From assembly GCF_031755915.1 (NCBI RefSeq), contig NC_083387.1:16327001-16391000 (forward strand): a DNA stretch of 64,000 nucleotides. Reading direction: 5' to 3'. The translations under genes and the position numbers were made by a program. The notes under the pieces were generated by a model that saw nothing but the letters and a program-made list of their open reading frames with translations, did no database searches and was not told the DNA's origin. Shown piece by piece: positions 24,848 through 35,345 of the stretch (its first letter is position 1; every line of letters starts with the position of its first letter). Source of the stretch: Ziziphus jujuba (Eukaryota; Streptophyta; Magnoliopsida; Rosales; Rhamnaceae).

Positions 24848-25978
24848 GGTCGAACCCAGGACGACTTGCACCTAAACTCGTATTATATTAGCCCGTATCT
24901 AATTATGTTCAAGTTCTAATGGTCACCTTGACCCCTAACCAACCTGTGATTAGAAACCTTGATATATAATGAAGATGCTACAATAGGTGATGAAAGGCTT
25001 ATTGATAAGTCAAACTAAAACACTCATTTACTAATGGTGTTTTAAGTGTTCAAAAGAACAAAAAAAATTCAATTTCACAAATAATTTTCTGTATAAAATT
25101 TGAGCTTAATTTCTTATTGAAAATAAGCCTTTAAATAGGCTAAGATTCCAAAACAAAATCCATAAAAAATTAATTCAAAACTGGATACAAAATGTTGAGC
25201 AAAAGAAAGTAGAGAAAAGGAATGTGCCTAATTTTTCTCAGTTTCCTAAACTAATTTAGATTAATTAATTCCATTATTTTGAATTAGGAATTAATTAATT
25301 TACAATTGAAATACTAAAATAATAAATTTCCTAAACTTATTTGCCAGCAAATAAATAAATAAAAATCAAAATAAAAGACTAATTTCCTATAACGAAAAGT
25401 CAAAATCAAATTAGGAAACTAGTTGACTAGTTTGGCTACTAAGGTATCTTTGATCAATCTCCAGCTTGTTTGGGTTCCAAATCAGCTTCCATATGCCATG
25501 TAGGATGTCAAATATCATTATTAATGATTCCCACATGTTGCCCCTTAATTGGAATAAGTCAAACAAGAAGAAAAGTAAAAGTCAGCAGCAAAACAGCACA
25601 TTTTCGGCCAAATTGAGAGTCTGTCCGTACAAGTCCTTTTTAGATGCTTTTGATTCTATGTGTTTGGATTCCATGTCCTTTTGATATTCATTGAGTTCAT
25701 GATGTTTTAGAACCATTCTTTATTTCCCGGAGTCCAAATTTGTACGAAAATAGCTACTCGGGTCCGTATCAGTCTCCACCACTTGGAGGCTTAAAATGAG
25801 TCTTGTATCTTCAGGTATTGTCATGCCGTCTTGAAATTGAATCACTCCATGAATAAATCCAGCCAAGTTGTCCTTAAATCTCTTAACTTGTGCCCTAGTG
25901 ATTGGTCCCATCTTCATTTGTATGAGACCCGTACCCCAGCGGATAGTCGGTTGAATGGGCACGGGCGGAATCACATCA
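24848..25978 (-). mobile_element. Solo LTR of the Gypsy-F family
   Basis: About 1.13 kb matching the Gypsy-F LTRs along its length. It starts with CGAACCCAGGACGACTTGC (compare CGAACCTAGGACGACCTGC at 7850) and ends GGCGGAATCACATCA. The LTR-encoded remnant GPITRAQVKRFKDNLAGFI is present on the minus strand (25720-25974). No internal region is attached. I cannot find a clean target duplication, because the flanks are the two copies of a ~270-bp LTR-B block. It is more diverged from 2591-3676 and 7845-8975 than those are from each other. Confidence 0.8.
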
Positions 25979-25999
25979 TGTGGTGTGTCAGGTTATTAT

Positions 26000-26279
26000 G
26001 GTTTTAGATGAAACACATAGTACTGGTGTTCTATACTATATATACTATTAGTGTGCAAGTCTATAGGATCATCCGGTGGAATGTCATGGACCTGAGAGTT
26101 GGCAAGTATTATATAATGAACATCCCCCCCCCCCCCCCCCCCAACCCATGGTCAGGATATTGCTATAAGCATAGGTACCGTTGGCACGCTAAGGGCACCG
26201 TTTGCAAATTTCTCCCTTCAACTTCCCCATCGAATAGTACTCAGGATGCCGGTTATTGTCTGGCACCACTGGTATATTA
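26000..26279 (+). repeat. Duplicated LTR-B block, copy 2
   Basis: A second copy of the block at 24580-24846, containing a 19-bp poly-C run at 26124-26142 that copy 1 lacks. It continues into the rest of LTR-B(+). Confidence 0.7.
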
Positions 26280-26306
26280 TATGGCGCATCAGTATCTTTT
26301 TTATAT

Positions 26307-26338
<32 letters not shown>

Positions 26339-26639
26339 CTATATATTATGTTATGTTTGTATGTATCATATCGTATGGAGACAACGATCCAATTTGGCCC
26401 ATGAATAGCTTAGCATTGTAACTCTGTTGCCTACATGTCCAGAGGATTGGACGGCCATTTTAGGCAACCACCCAAATTGCATTGGTAGCAGGGACAGGGG
26501 ACAACTGATATCATGGATCACGTAGCCTGTTATATGATATCATATGTACCTCTGATACGAGTATGCATATTTCATGGTATATTTATTAATTTTAAGATTT
26601 CATTTTACTTTATGTTATCTTATCTATTCATAATTTTAT

Positions 26640-27110
26640 TTTCTAATATTACCCTTATTTGCCTTTATTGTTATTATTACTAATAATATTATTGTTGTTA
26701 TTAATATGTTATCATTGTTTATTTATTTATTATTATTATCATTATTATTGGTTATTGTTATTATTATCATCATTATTAATATCGTTATTGTTATTATTAC
26801 TATTATTGTATTTGTTATTATTATTGATCATCATTATTTTCATTATTATTATTATTATTATTATCATCATTATTATCATCATCATTATTATTTTTATTGT
26901 CACTATTTTTATTATTTTTATTTATTATTGATATTGTTCTTAATTATTATTATAGTCCTTATTATTAGTTGTTGTAATTATAATTATTGTTATTAATAAT
27001 GTTATTGTCATTATTATTGTTTTTATTGTTTATTTATTCATTATTGCTATCATTATTTTTTTTTTTTTGGTTATTATCATTTATATTTATTATTATTATT
27101 ATTATCATAC
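26640..27110. repeat. ATT/ATC trinucleotide-rich tract
   Basis: Long imperfect (ATT)n/(ATC)n microsatellite in LTR-B(+). Long poly-Leu/Ile open frames here are artefacts of the repeat. It is the plus-oriented counterpart of the AAT/AAC tracts in LTR-B(-). Confidence 0.8.
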
Positions 27111-27721
27111 GTTAGGTTTGAGGCAAGTATCACTACCTACGGGCAAGAACGATAGCCATTGTGCAAGTATGATAGCCCTTGGGCAAGTGGTAGCCTTTGA
27201 ACAGGAATGGTAGCCCTCGAGCAGGTATGGTTATATGATAGCTCTTGGGCAAGTGATGACCAAGTACAGTTATATGGTAGCCCTTGGACAGGCTGTATTA
27301 ATGCCATTATTATCATTAATATAATAATTATTATTATTGTTATTGTGGTTGTTGTTTTATTACCCTTCTTTCTACATTACGCAGTGGTATGTTTGTAAAA
27401 CGAAATTGAAATGTAAGGTACTAAGTGGGGTGGTGTGGGCATACGTGAATATTTAAAGGTATTTCTTTTTTATTGAATTATTACAAATATTTTTATATTT
27501 TTATATTTTGTTATTGAAATATTGCCATTTGTGGAATTATTTGTAGTAAGGTGGGAGGAATAAGGTATTGATTTTAGAAGTGTGTTTTCGTGCAGGAAAT
27601 TCTTTCAAAGCATACTCAATCCTTAGGGAAGATGCTGCCGAATTTTCCATAGGACTGTCCGATAGGGTTTCCTCTAAGATCAGGACTTCTCTAGGGTTTC
27701 AATAGGGGATGGGTCCTAACA

Positions 27722-28098
27722 CATGGCACCCTTTAGGATATTTTTTCCAAATTCCTCCGCATGCTTTTAATAAAACTACCTGCTAGTATTAGTCCCAAAG
27801 AAATCAACTCAACTTTATGAAATCATATCTTTTGCACCGTAGATCCAATTTAAGCGTACTTTCTAATCTTAGCTCCAATTTTGGTGTATTATAAGTCTAC
27901 GAACTAAGGTTGATGAGTACTTTGATAAGTCTACGAACTAGGATTGATGAGTACTTTGCCTTGGTACCTTTGTCAAAGTGAAATTGCTCTCGCAATAAAA
28001 AGTCAACTGTGGGACCTACCTAGTCAATCCCGGCCAACCCCGATCAAACTTAGTTAAAAATTCAAATTCAAAGCATTTTCTTGGATCGGGATGTTACA
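27722..28098 (-). repeat. LTR-B(-) 5' portion
   Basis: Reverse-complemented, this is the start of the LTR, comparable with 22716-23080 (shared TTTGAATTTTT, GTTGACTTTTTA and GTACTCATCAA-like blocks). A 35-bp stretch containing AAGTCTACGAACTA is repeated in tandem near 27890-27955. Confidence 0.7.
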
Positions 28099-28103
28099 TA
28101 AAG

Positions 28104-29095
28104 AACAATTTTAATATGAAGGACTTGGGTGAAGCTAACTACACTCTAAGGATCAAACTTTTACGAGACCAGAAGAATAAGATGTTGGCTCGATCTCAAA
28201 CTTCCTACATAGACCAAATAGTGGCTAGATATGGGTTAGAAACTTCTAAGAGGGGATTCTTACCCTTCATACATTGGATAAATCTTTCTAGGAGTAATGA
28301 CCCAAAACTTTTAAGGAGAAAAAATGCATGAGTAAGAAACCTAATGCTTTAGCAGTTTGTAGTGTCATGCATGCGGTACTACAAAGCTAGAATTATGCTA
28401 TGCAGTAAAAGTAGTCAGTCGGTTCCAATTAGATCCTAGAATAGAAAACTAGTTGCAGTAAAATATATATTCAAATATCTAAGGAGAACAAAGGATTATA
28501 TGCTCATATATTCTAGTCGAAGTCTAAAAACCCTTGGTTATACAAACTCATATTTCCAAAGGGGTATTAACTCTAGTAAATGAACATCAAGCTATATGTT
28601 TACCCTAAATGGAGGAGCCATTAGTTGGAAAAGCATCAAATAGACTTGCATTCCTGACTCCACCACTTAAGCTGAATATCTTCATCTGAAGTTGTAAACG
28701 AAATTATGTTGTTTAAGAAATTCTTTATGAACGTTCAGGTGATATCACATGTAGATCGGTCCATTACCCTATACTGTGATAACAGTTGGAGTATAACACA
28801 GTCCAAATAGCCTAGGTATCATAAGAGACAGATTCACATAGATAGAAAGTACCACTTGATTTGTAATTTCATACAGAGACAAGACACAGTTGTTACAAAG
28901 ATAGCTTATGTGGAAAATTTAGCAAACCCTTTTACTAAGACTTTACTTCAACCAGTATTTAAGAAGCATGTAGATAGTATGACTTTGAAAAAGGGTCCTA
29001 AACGTAGTTTGGAGTGGGTGGGAGTTAGTTACATTTGTGTTTTAGAAGCAAGACAAATTGTAGTTTCATTTTCTGATTTAATAGCATGAAGTTTT
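28104..29095 (+). pseudogene. Copia-A RT (second part) and RNase H
   Basis: Continues the Copia-A pol directly after LTR-B(-), starting FNMKDLGEANYTLRIKLLRD and reading on to the RT thumb. RNase H remnants follow, including a STT-EAEY-like position near 28655 (SDST-type motif altered to PDSTT), a CDNS stretch near 28775, and KIAYVENLANPFTKTL at the pol C-terminus. The frame has several stops and shifts (for example after 28331 and before 28856). Order and spacing agree with a Copia RT-RNase H of normal length. Confidence 0.8.
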
Positions 29096-29820
29096 TTCTA
29101 AAATGTTTATGCACATTATATTTTACACATAAGGTCCAGATTAATTATGTAGTATATGATTATATGGATAAATCCATAGAAGACATAATCATAGGTTCTT
29201 ATAATTAATTAATTCTCTCACAGTTGATAAATAAAGTTGGACATTTTATTTATAGTGTAATATTTTATGAAATAATCTTTCTTAGTTATTATAAAATATT
29301 AAAAAGAATTATGGTCATTCTGTGAGGATCCGAAAATATTTAATTAAGGATAAATTTCTATAAAAACGAATTGAATCTGAGGCAATATTGGATATGTTAT
29401 TTTTCTTAATCCTGATTATATTATAAATAGGTAGTTATGTGAATATGGTTTTTTAAAGTTATCAATAAGTAAGGTATACTATGAACATCCAATATCTTGA
29501 TGATTTAGGAATTATGGTTTTTTTTTTCATTCCCAAGTATTTATGAAATATACAAAATGGAATTTGTATGAAATATTTTATTGATATATTTTAGTATGCG
29601 AATATTTAAAGTTACTGGCCAATGCATTGGATCCATCAGAGAAAGTGATAAGTCAAGAGAATAATTAATTAATTAACTGATAGAAAATATAAGTCAATTA
29701 ATTATTGATATTTTACAAGGAAAAATACATTTAATATAAACATTACTAACCTTGGAGTTCAAATTTGGCTTTTAATGTAGTAGCAATGGATTAGATCAAA
29801 GTCCCAAGATTGCTCAGGGC
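29096..29820 (+). other. Copia-A 3' untranslated region
   Basis: About 0.7 kb of AT-rich sequence between the end of pol and the polypurine tract. No open frame or other element is recognised. Confidence 0.5.
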
Positions 29821-29831
29821 AAGTGGGAAAT
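29821..29831 (+). promoter_or_regulatory. Copia-A polypurine tract
   Basis: AAGTGGGAAAT directly precedes the 3' LTR. This AAGTGGGAGA-like form is common in plant Copia elements and fixes the LTR start at 29832. Confidence 0.75.
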
Positions 29832-30273
29832 TGTAGGATTAATGCTATTGGAGCAAAATAATCCATTGATCAGGAGCTTCGAAAAACAATAGGTCGCAGG
29901 ATCCCCAAATTAACTCATTAAAAAATAAAGCTTATTTAATTGGTTAATAAGATACAAGAAGGAGCTCATTAATTGGGCCCAAAGTGTTATGTAAGCTTTT
30001 ATGTATTATTTTCTAAAAATTGAGAATCTCAGTAGTAAAATCATAACACCTTAAGATAAAAACATAAATCGTAAGGTTTCAGTATGTTTTTTTAAATTAA
30101 CATTCTTATTTCTTTTATGACTAGTTTTAACACACTGATCTGTTACTTAAAGAATAGTTTAGAAGACCTTGTGGATTCAAGAAGTTTTTTTTTTTACTAC
30201 TACAAGTTAGTAACGAGTAATGATTACTTTATTCAACTGTGTGATTCCTAGATTTCATTGTATGATTTTGACA
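29832..30273 (+). repeat. Copia-A 3' LTR
   Basis: Begins TGTAGGATTAATGC and ends GATTTTGACA. It aligns with 1140-1635, though with many differences and about 50 bp less length, so the insertion is old. The 3' flank TTTGA resembles the 5' flank TTTAA. Confidence 0.75.
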
Positions 30274-30926
30274 TTTGAAGCTTAAGAATTCGTGCATCTT
30301 CTTTTTTTTTTTTATCAGTTTAATCAAAATTTTCAGGTTCATTTCATGTTGTTATTTTTCTAATTTTTCATTTTTTTTACTAGGAGTTGGACAAAAAAAT
30401 GATGAATATACAATTTGAAATTTAGATGTTGTGCTTGATGTTCAATTTAAGTCCTTTGAACGTGGTCACTTGTGTGTGTAAATTTCTCATTACTATAATC
30501 ATCAGATAGTTCTTACTTGCTATGATGCAATAAGACTTACTAATCCAATGACTATATTTTATACCCAAAAAAACAAGAGCATAAATGAGTTCCATTGTGG
30601 TATTCTGCCACTTCGACACTTCTATTATCAAGTAAGTTCTTTGTTTGCAAGGTACTAGGGGTGCCACTTGACACCTTAACTAGTTGGGACCAGCCCTCTA
30701 TACTTCTCTATGTGTAAGAGAATCTCTTGTTTTTTTTTTTTTTGGGCTTTTTTTTTTTGTTTTTTTTTTTCTTCTTCATTTTGGTTTGTGCTTTAGTGAA
30801 AATCTCATTTACTAGCAATTGAATGCATAATGGCCCTCATTTACTATAATTAAGATAGAATCACATTTGTCATTCATTTACACATCACTTTTAGATTTGA
30901 ATATGTACATTTTTTTTGGCAGCAAA
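30274..30926. other. Flank between Copia-A and the FAR1-like pseudogene
   Basis: AT-rich with several long poly-T runs (30300-30313, 30730-30770). A polypyrimidine stretch ending in GGCAG just before 30927 could be the 3' splice end of an old intron of the pseudogene. Nothing else is recognised. Confidence 0.45.
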
Positions 30927-32336
30927 ATGTCTAATGATACTGAAACTCAGTATTATAGTCTGCAAGTTGTAGAGGATAAAAAGCCACAAATTGAACAAGA
31001 ATTTGAATCAATTGAAGATGCATTTAAATTTTACAATGCTTATACAAGTGAATGTGGGGTTCAATGCAAGGATAAGTAACAGTAAGGGGGAAAAAAAGAG
31101 AGAGTGAGAGAGAGAGAGAGATTGAAGGAGATTGTACGGAAACAATTTGTATGCTCTAAAGGAATGAAAGGAAAATGAACATTATCAAAACAAAGAAAAG
31201 GATTCAGTCCAATGATCCGGTAAAAGAAGCCCAGGAGGAATTCAAGTTGACTGTAAGTCTAGGATGATATTGGTCAAGGGACAAACATTACCAAATTGTA
31301 TTGTTAGCCACTTTGTGGAAGAGCCTAACCATGTACTTGTCACTCCAAGTAAAGTACATTTGTTAAGGTCACATAGAGTAATGTCAAGTGCGAAAAAAGT
31401 TTTAACCTAATTGTCATCTAAAGCAAATACATCAATATGTCAACAGATAGAATGATGGAGATAGAATCTAGTGGTTCTCAAAGTATCAATCGTACTAAGA
31501 AGGATATAAGAAATTATAAATAGGGACTGGATGATGATCATAAAGAAATTTATGTAGAATTGTTGACAGAGATTTTTTTCTTCTGAGAAAGGAAAAAAAA
31601 ATCCTTCCTTCTACTTTAGTATGAATTGGATGAAGAAAGTTTGGACATGTTGTAGTGTTTGATACTACTTACAACCCAAATAAATATGAAATGATGTATG
31701 CCCCTCTATCAGGTTAAACCACCATAGTCAAACTATCATTTTTGGATGTGGTTTATTAATTAGTGAGAAAGTTGAGTCTTTTATTTGGTTGTTCAATCAA
31801 TTCTTGGATGCTATGCCAATGGGTGCTCCCTAGGTTATTATTACTGATCAAGATCCTACTATGACCAAGGCTATATCTAAAGCTCTCCCATCAATTTGTC
31901 ATCAATATTTCTTGTGACATATTTCTACTAAATTTTTAGAAAGGGTCGATGCATTAGTTTATCAATGCCGTTATATTATATTCAAAGATGTCATTTTTAA
32001 CTCTAAAACTATTGAAGAGTTTGAAAGTAGGTAGGCAAATTTGTTAAGAGAAAGTAAATTGAAAAAAAAAAAATTCCTTAGTTGCATCAAACGTATGAAA
32101 TTCAAAAGAAATGGATTCCTGCTTACCTTAACCATTTTTTTAGTGCTGGAATGTCAAGTAGCCAGAGACTAGAAAGTTTCCACGCATTTTTTAAAAGTTA
32201 TTTCTCAATTAAAAATTCATTGATAGATTTTATCATGACCTCTTGCTTACTTAAACGTTGAAGGATTTTCATTGGCCCACTACTGATGCCCGACTAACCT
32301 TGTTCTTTCTATTTACATGTCCTTAACCAGGCTCAT
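30927..32336 (+). pseudogene. FAR1/FHY3-like MULE-type transposase pseudogene, interrupted
   Basis: The start is ATG at 30927, giving MSNDTETQYYSLQVVEDKKP. Then comes the FAR1 N-terminal zone (FESIEDAFKFYNAYTSECG), a stop, and pieces of the FAR1 domain (FVEEPNHVLVTPSKVHLLRS) near 31315. The MULE transposase core follows: GHVVVFDTTYNPNKYEMMYA near 31640, then IITDQDPTMTKAI near 31835, which hold two of the expected catalytic Asp positions. Stops and frameshifts occur throughout. Family members are domesticated Mutator-like transposases acting as light-signalling transcription factors, or the transposases themselves. This relic could be either. It ends where Gypsy-D is inserted; no continuation is recognised after 48077. 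Confidence 0.8.
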
Positions 32337-34070
32337 TGTTAGGTCTAAAATATTGATGATTTTATGCCATATTTATTGCTTAATATTTGTTAGTTTGTGT
32401 TAATTTGTTATGGAAAGATACTTAATTATGTATTTTTTTTAATCTAGGTTAGAGAGGAAGAATTTTAAGAAAACAACCATAAAAATGGACTTCTTGGGTC
32501 GAATTATGGTGGGAAGCAAGATTGAGCTCGAACGGACCAAGCATTGAAAAGATTCCAAGAAGATTCTCTAAAGATTCCATAAAGATTATGTCAGGAATTT
32601 CATGATAGAAGTGGATGTCATATGAATCCTCATGATCTGACAATTTCAAATATCACATTAGTTTTGAATTTCGAGGTGCGAGTAAAAAGAAATCATCATT
32701 TATAGTTTGGAATTCATAAAAAGGAATCTTTCTAGTTAAATATCACCATGGATTAAGAGAGGGAATCAAGGACCAAGATTAATACAAGTGGCAATAATTG
32801 GTTAATTTATCATTAATGAGGCACATGTCATATCACATGCTTCATTAAGGGTAAATTATACTAATTAACTATTTTTTTAGGAGGAATTAGATAAAAGGAA
32901 AGTAGTAGAGAGCAAGTAGTATCAAGTTTCCTTTATACACATGAAATTCGTCCAACCCTCTTCATGGCCTAAAAAAGGTATCTTCCAAAACTCCCACATT
33001 GAAAATAAAGAGAGAAAAAGATTCCCAAGGTCCTACATATATAGCCCCCACCACATTGAAGAAAGATATACAAGTTTAGAGAATTATTTAAGAGCTTTTA
33101 GGAGGCTTAAATAGAAACAAACCAAATTTTAGGAGTTTCTAAGGTTCTCTTAAGGGTTCTAGGGTTTTAAAGTTTTAAAGTTTTAGAAGATCAATTGGAG
33201 AGTTTGGAGGAGGCATAGAGACGTTAACTTGCTTGGAGAAGAAGGCTACGACTTGGAGAGTTTTTGGAGGAGGATTTCTTCAAAAGTTTTTATTCTCTTC
33301 TCTTTCTCTTTAATTGTGAACATTATTGTTTTTTTCTCTATAATTATGAATGTTGAAATTATTTTTGGCATGAGCTAATTTCATAGCTAGGGTTATGATG
33401 TAGCCCTCACTATGAAGGTTTAATTATTTTAATATACATTGAGTTTTATTTAATTAGTAATATGTTTTGTTAATAAATTATTGGTATACTTAATGCTTTC
33501 ATAGGCCAAAAGGAAGGAATAATTTTAATAATATTTGAGCTTGGAAAAAGATAATATTATGGATCTCCAATGCTTTACATGAATGCATAATTGATTGGAA
33601 AATAGTTATGTCTCATGCCATATTATTTGCTTAATCTATGCTTAATGAATTTGTATGATTTAATTTATAAGCCGGAATGAATAAATTAGGTTATGTGAAT
33701 ATTATCAATTGTGAGTGGAAACTACTTTTGATTAATTTTGTGATTAAGTGTGGTTAACAAAATTACTAGTTAATTAAATTCACATATTTAAGTAATTAAA
33801 TTGGAGTAGTTAATGGTGAAATCAAATGCCCTAGTATTTATAATTATTAAACTCACTTTCTTACTTGAAATTGATCTAATTTTAATTTTTTGTTTTTGTT
33901 TAATTTAGTTTATTTAATTTTCAATTATCATATTAATTGCTAGTTCAAATATTACCGTAACCTAATTATCTTTGGTACTTAGTTCTTAATCCCTTGGATA
34001 CGACAACCCTATTTTTCTACTTTATTACTTGAAAACAATTCATGCACTTGCGAGTTGATTTTACACATCA
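32337..34070 (+). repeat. Gypsy-D 5' LTR
   Basis: Runs from TGTTAGGTCTAAAATATTG to TTTTACACATCA and is preceded by CTCAT. It aligns along its whole length with 46327-48072. A TATA-like CCTACATATATAGCC lies near 33033, in a plausible promoter position. Confidence 0.9.
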
Positions 34071-34076
34071 AGTTTT

Positions 34077-34094
34077 TGGCGTCGTTGCCGGGGA
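34077..34094 (+). promoter_or_regulatory. Gypsy-D primer binding site, Asp-tRNA type
   Basis: TGGCGTCGTTGCCGGGGA lies a few bases after the 5' LTR. It is one base different from the TGGCGCCGTTGCCGGGGA site used by Athila-like elements and attributed to the Asp tRNA 3' end. Confidence 0.85.
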
Positions 34095-34474
34095 TTAAGG
34101 CATTAATATTAATTCGGATTGGGTTTAGTAATACTTTGAACATTGTTTTCTTATTTTAAATTTTTATATTTATTTCTTAATTTTGGTTTTAGTGTTGCAT
34201 GCTAGGGTTTTAATTATTTGCTTGTTTGGCCAACTTGCTTTGAATTTTTAATACTTATTTGTGGTACTTGAGACCAAAATTTTATTTTTAATTTATTGGT
34301 GTCTAGGTTAAATTTTATGCATACTTAGGGGTTTTTCTTATTTTCAACTTTTGTTTATCTTTATTATTTTCAATTTGAGTTTGTATATTATGGTTTAATT
34401 TTGATTTTTTGCTTGATAAACTTGCAATTAATTTGAATCTTTGTTTTGTTAGTGTTTTTTTTTTTAGGAAAATC

Positions 34475-35345
34475 ATGGAATATCAAGCTTATGGTCATCA
34501 ACCTTATTGGGATTATGGGGAGCCAACTAGTTCTCCAAGTAAAAATTTTATCAAATTACAAAAGAATCTTGCTATCATGTCTAAACTCATTGCAAATTTT
34601 AGAGTTCAAGCTGTATCTTGTGAATGGTGTGGAGTAAATCACTCAAGTGAAAATTGTCAAGTGGGGAATCCTTTTGCTCTAGAAGACTCAATTGAAGACT
34701 TATCAAGACAATATAATCAAGTTGAAAATTTTGGGATTCAAGCTATAACATGTCAATGGTGTGGAGGCAATCATTTAAGTGAACATTGTCAAGTGGGAAA
34801 TCCTTTTGCTCCGGAAGAGCCATTCGAAGACTTTCCAAAGCATAATTTTTATTCCAACACATATAATTCTGGATGGAGTGATCGACAAAGTTATTCAAGG
34901 TATGACAATTCAGATCTTTCCAGTTATCAAGTGAGCACATCTTTGATCGAGTGTATGGAAAGGCATAAGGAAACATTTTCTAAATATTATGAAGTGATTG
35001 GCAAGTTGCAAAATCAATATTCTCCAAGTACAAACTTTAAAGTTCAATTGGAGTAACTAATGACAACTTTTTCACAAGGATCTCAAGAAGACTTGAAAAC
35101 TAACATAGAGATTATTTGTAATAAGCAAGTTGATGAATTTGAATCCTTTCAAGAGCCACATAATGATGACAAAGGATTTAAGGAACATGAAGAGGTGTCT
35201 ATAAGGTGTGAAATGCAACAAGAATCTTCAATTTTGGATAAGTTTAATGAGGTACACACACATGACCAAGATTGCCCACCAAAAGAAGTTTCCCAATGCA
35301 CTATCACTAGTTCATGGGAATTTTCTAATTTTCCTTCAAATTCAT
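34475..35345 (+). pseudogene. Gypsy-D gag-like ORF with two half-knuckles, split by Gypsy-C
   Basis: The ATG at 34475 follows a polypyrimidine-AG stretch, giving MEYQAYGHQPYWDYGEPTSS. Two similar segments follow: VSCEWCGVNHSSENCQVGNP and ITCQWCGGNHLSEHCQVGNP. Each is a compact CX2CX3HX4C zinc-knuckle-like motif, about 43 residues apart. A TAA at 35054-35056 interrupts the frame, then it stays open (MTTFSQGSQEDLKTNIEI) until Gypsy-C enters at 35346. With Gypsy-C and one target copy removed, the frame runs on through LQKGLKDHEEDKSRNQ to a stop at 43918. The duplicated knuckle suggests RNA binding, but no gag core is visible. The function is inferred from context. Confidence 0.65.

Larger units (their letters stand above)
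22716..27721 (+). mobile_element. LTR-B(+): solo LTR of the same family nested in LTR-B(-), opposite orientation
   Basis: It begins TGCAACACCCGACTCG and ends GGGTCCTAACA. Flanks CATAG (22711-22715) and CATGG (27722-27726) are a probable target duplication with one mismatch. In sequence order it has the gttgac-rich start, a CT-rich run and GC-rich block (23260-23600), an AT-rich middle, a 'tagtactggtgttct' block, trinucleotide tracts and minisatellite, and the CATAGGACTGTCCGATAGGG end. No primer site or coding region follows, so it is a solo LTR. A solo Gypsy-F LTR is inserted inside it. Confidence 0.75.
11214..28098 (-). mobile_element. LTR-B(-): very long solo LTR (Tekay/Del-like) inserted in Copia-A RT
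   Basis: On the minus strand it starts at 28098 with TGTAACATCCCGATCC and ends at 11214 with GGGTCTTGACA, the same terminal style as the Gypsy-C LTRs (TGTAACACC...GGGTCTTGACA). No internal coding region is seen, so it is best read as a solo LTR. Flanks TACAG (11209-11213) and TAAAG (28099-28103) form a near-perfect target duplication. Removing the insert gives GIQNNFNMKDLGEA, a proper Copia RT frame. Without nested insertions it is about 5.7 kb, inflated by a triplicated unit and minisatellites. Nested inside are Copia-E and LTR-B(+). Confidence 0.75.
1140..30273 (+). mobile_element. Copia-A: old Ty1/Copia retrotransposon interrupted by nested elements
   Basis: A plus-strand Copia element is recognisable in order: 5' LTR, initiator-Met-tRNA-type primer site, gag with zinc knuckle, protease, integrase, RT, RNase H, polypurine tract and 3' LTR. 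Its coding parts lie at about 1740-2590, 8976-11213 and 28104-29090. The gaps are later insertions. Removing LTR-B(-) with one target copy restores the RT frame across 11213/28104. Flanks TTTAA (1135-1139) and TTTGA (30274-30278) are a likely target duplication with one mismatch. Many stops and frameshifts show it is dead. The deduced protein resembles the Tork/TAR group of plant Copia elements, but clade assignment is tentative. Confidence 0.85.

Noticed and set aside
26659..26996. Long poly-Leu/Ile/Tyr open frames
   Set aside because: They are translations of an (ATT)n/(ATC)n microsatellite inside an LTR. The same applies to minus-strand frames at 12234-12449, 12597-12842 and 13168-13383.
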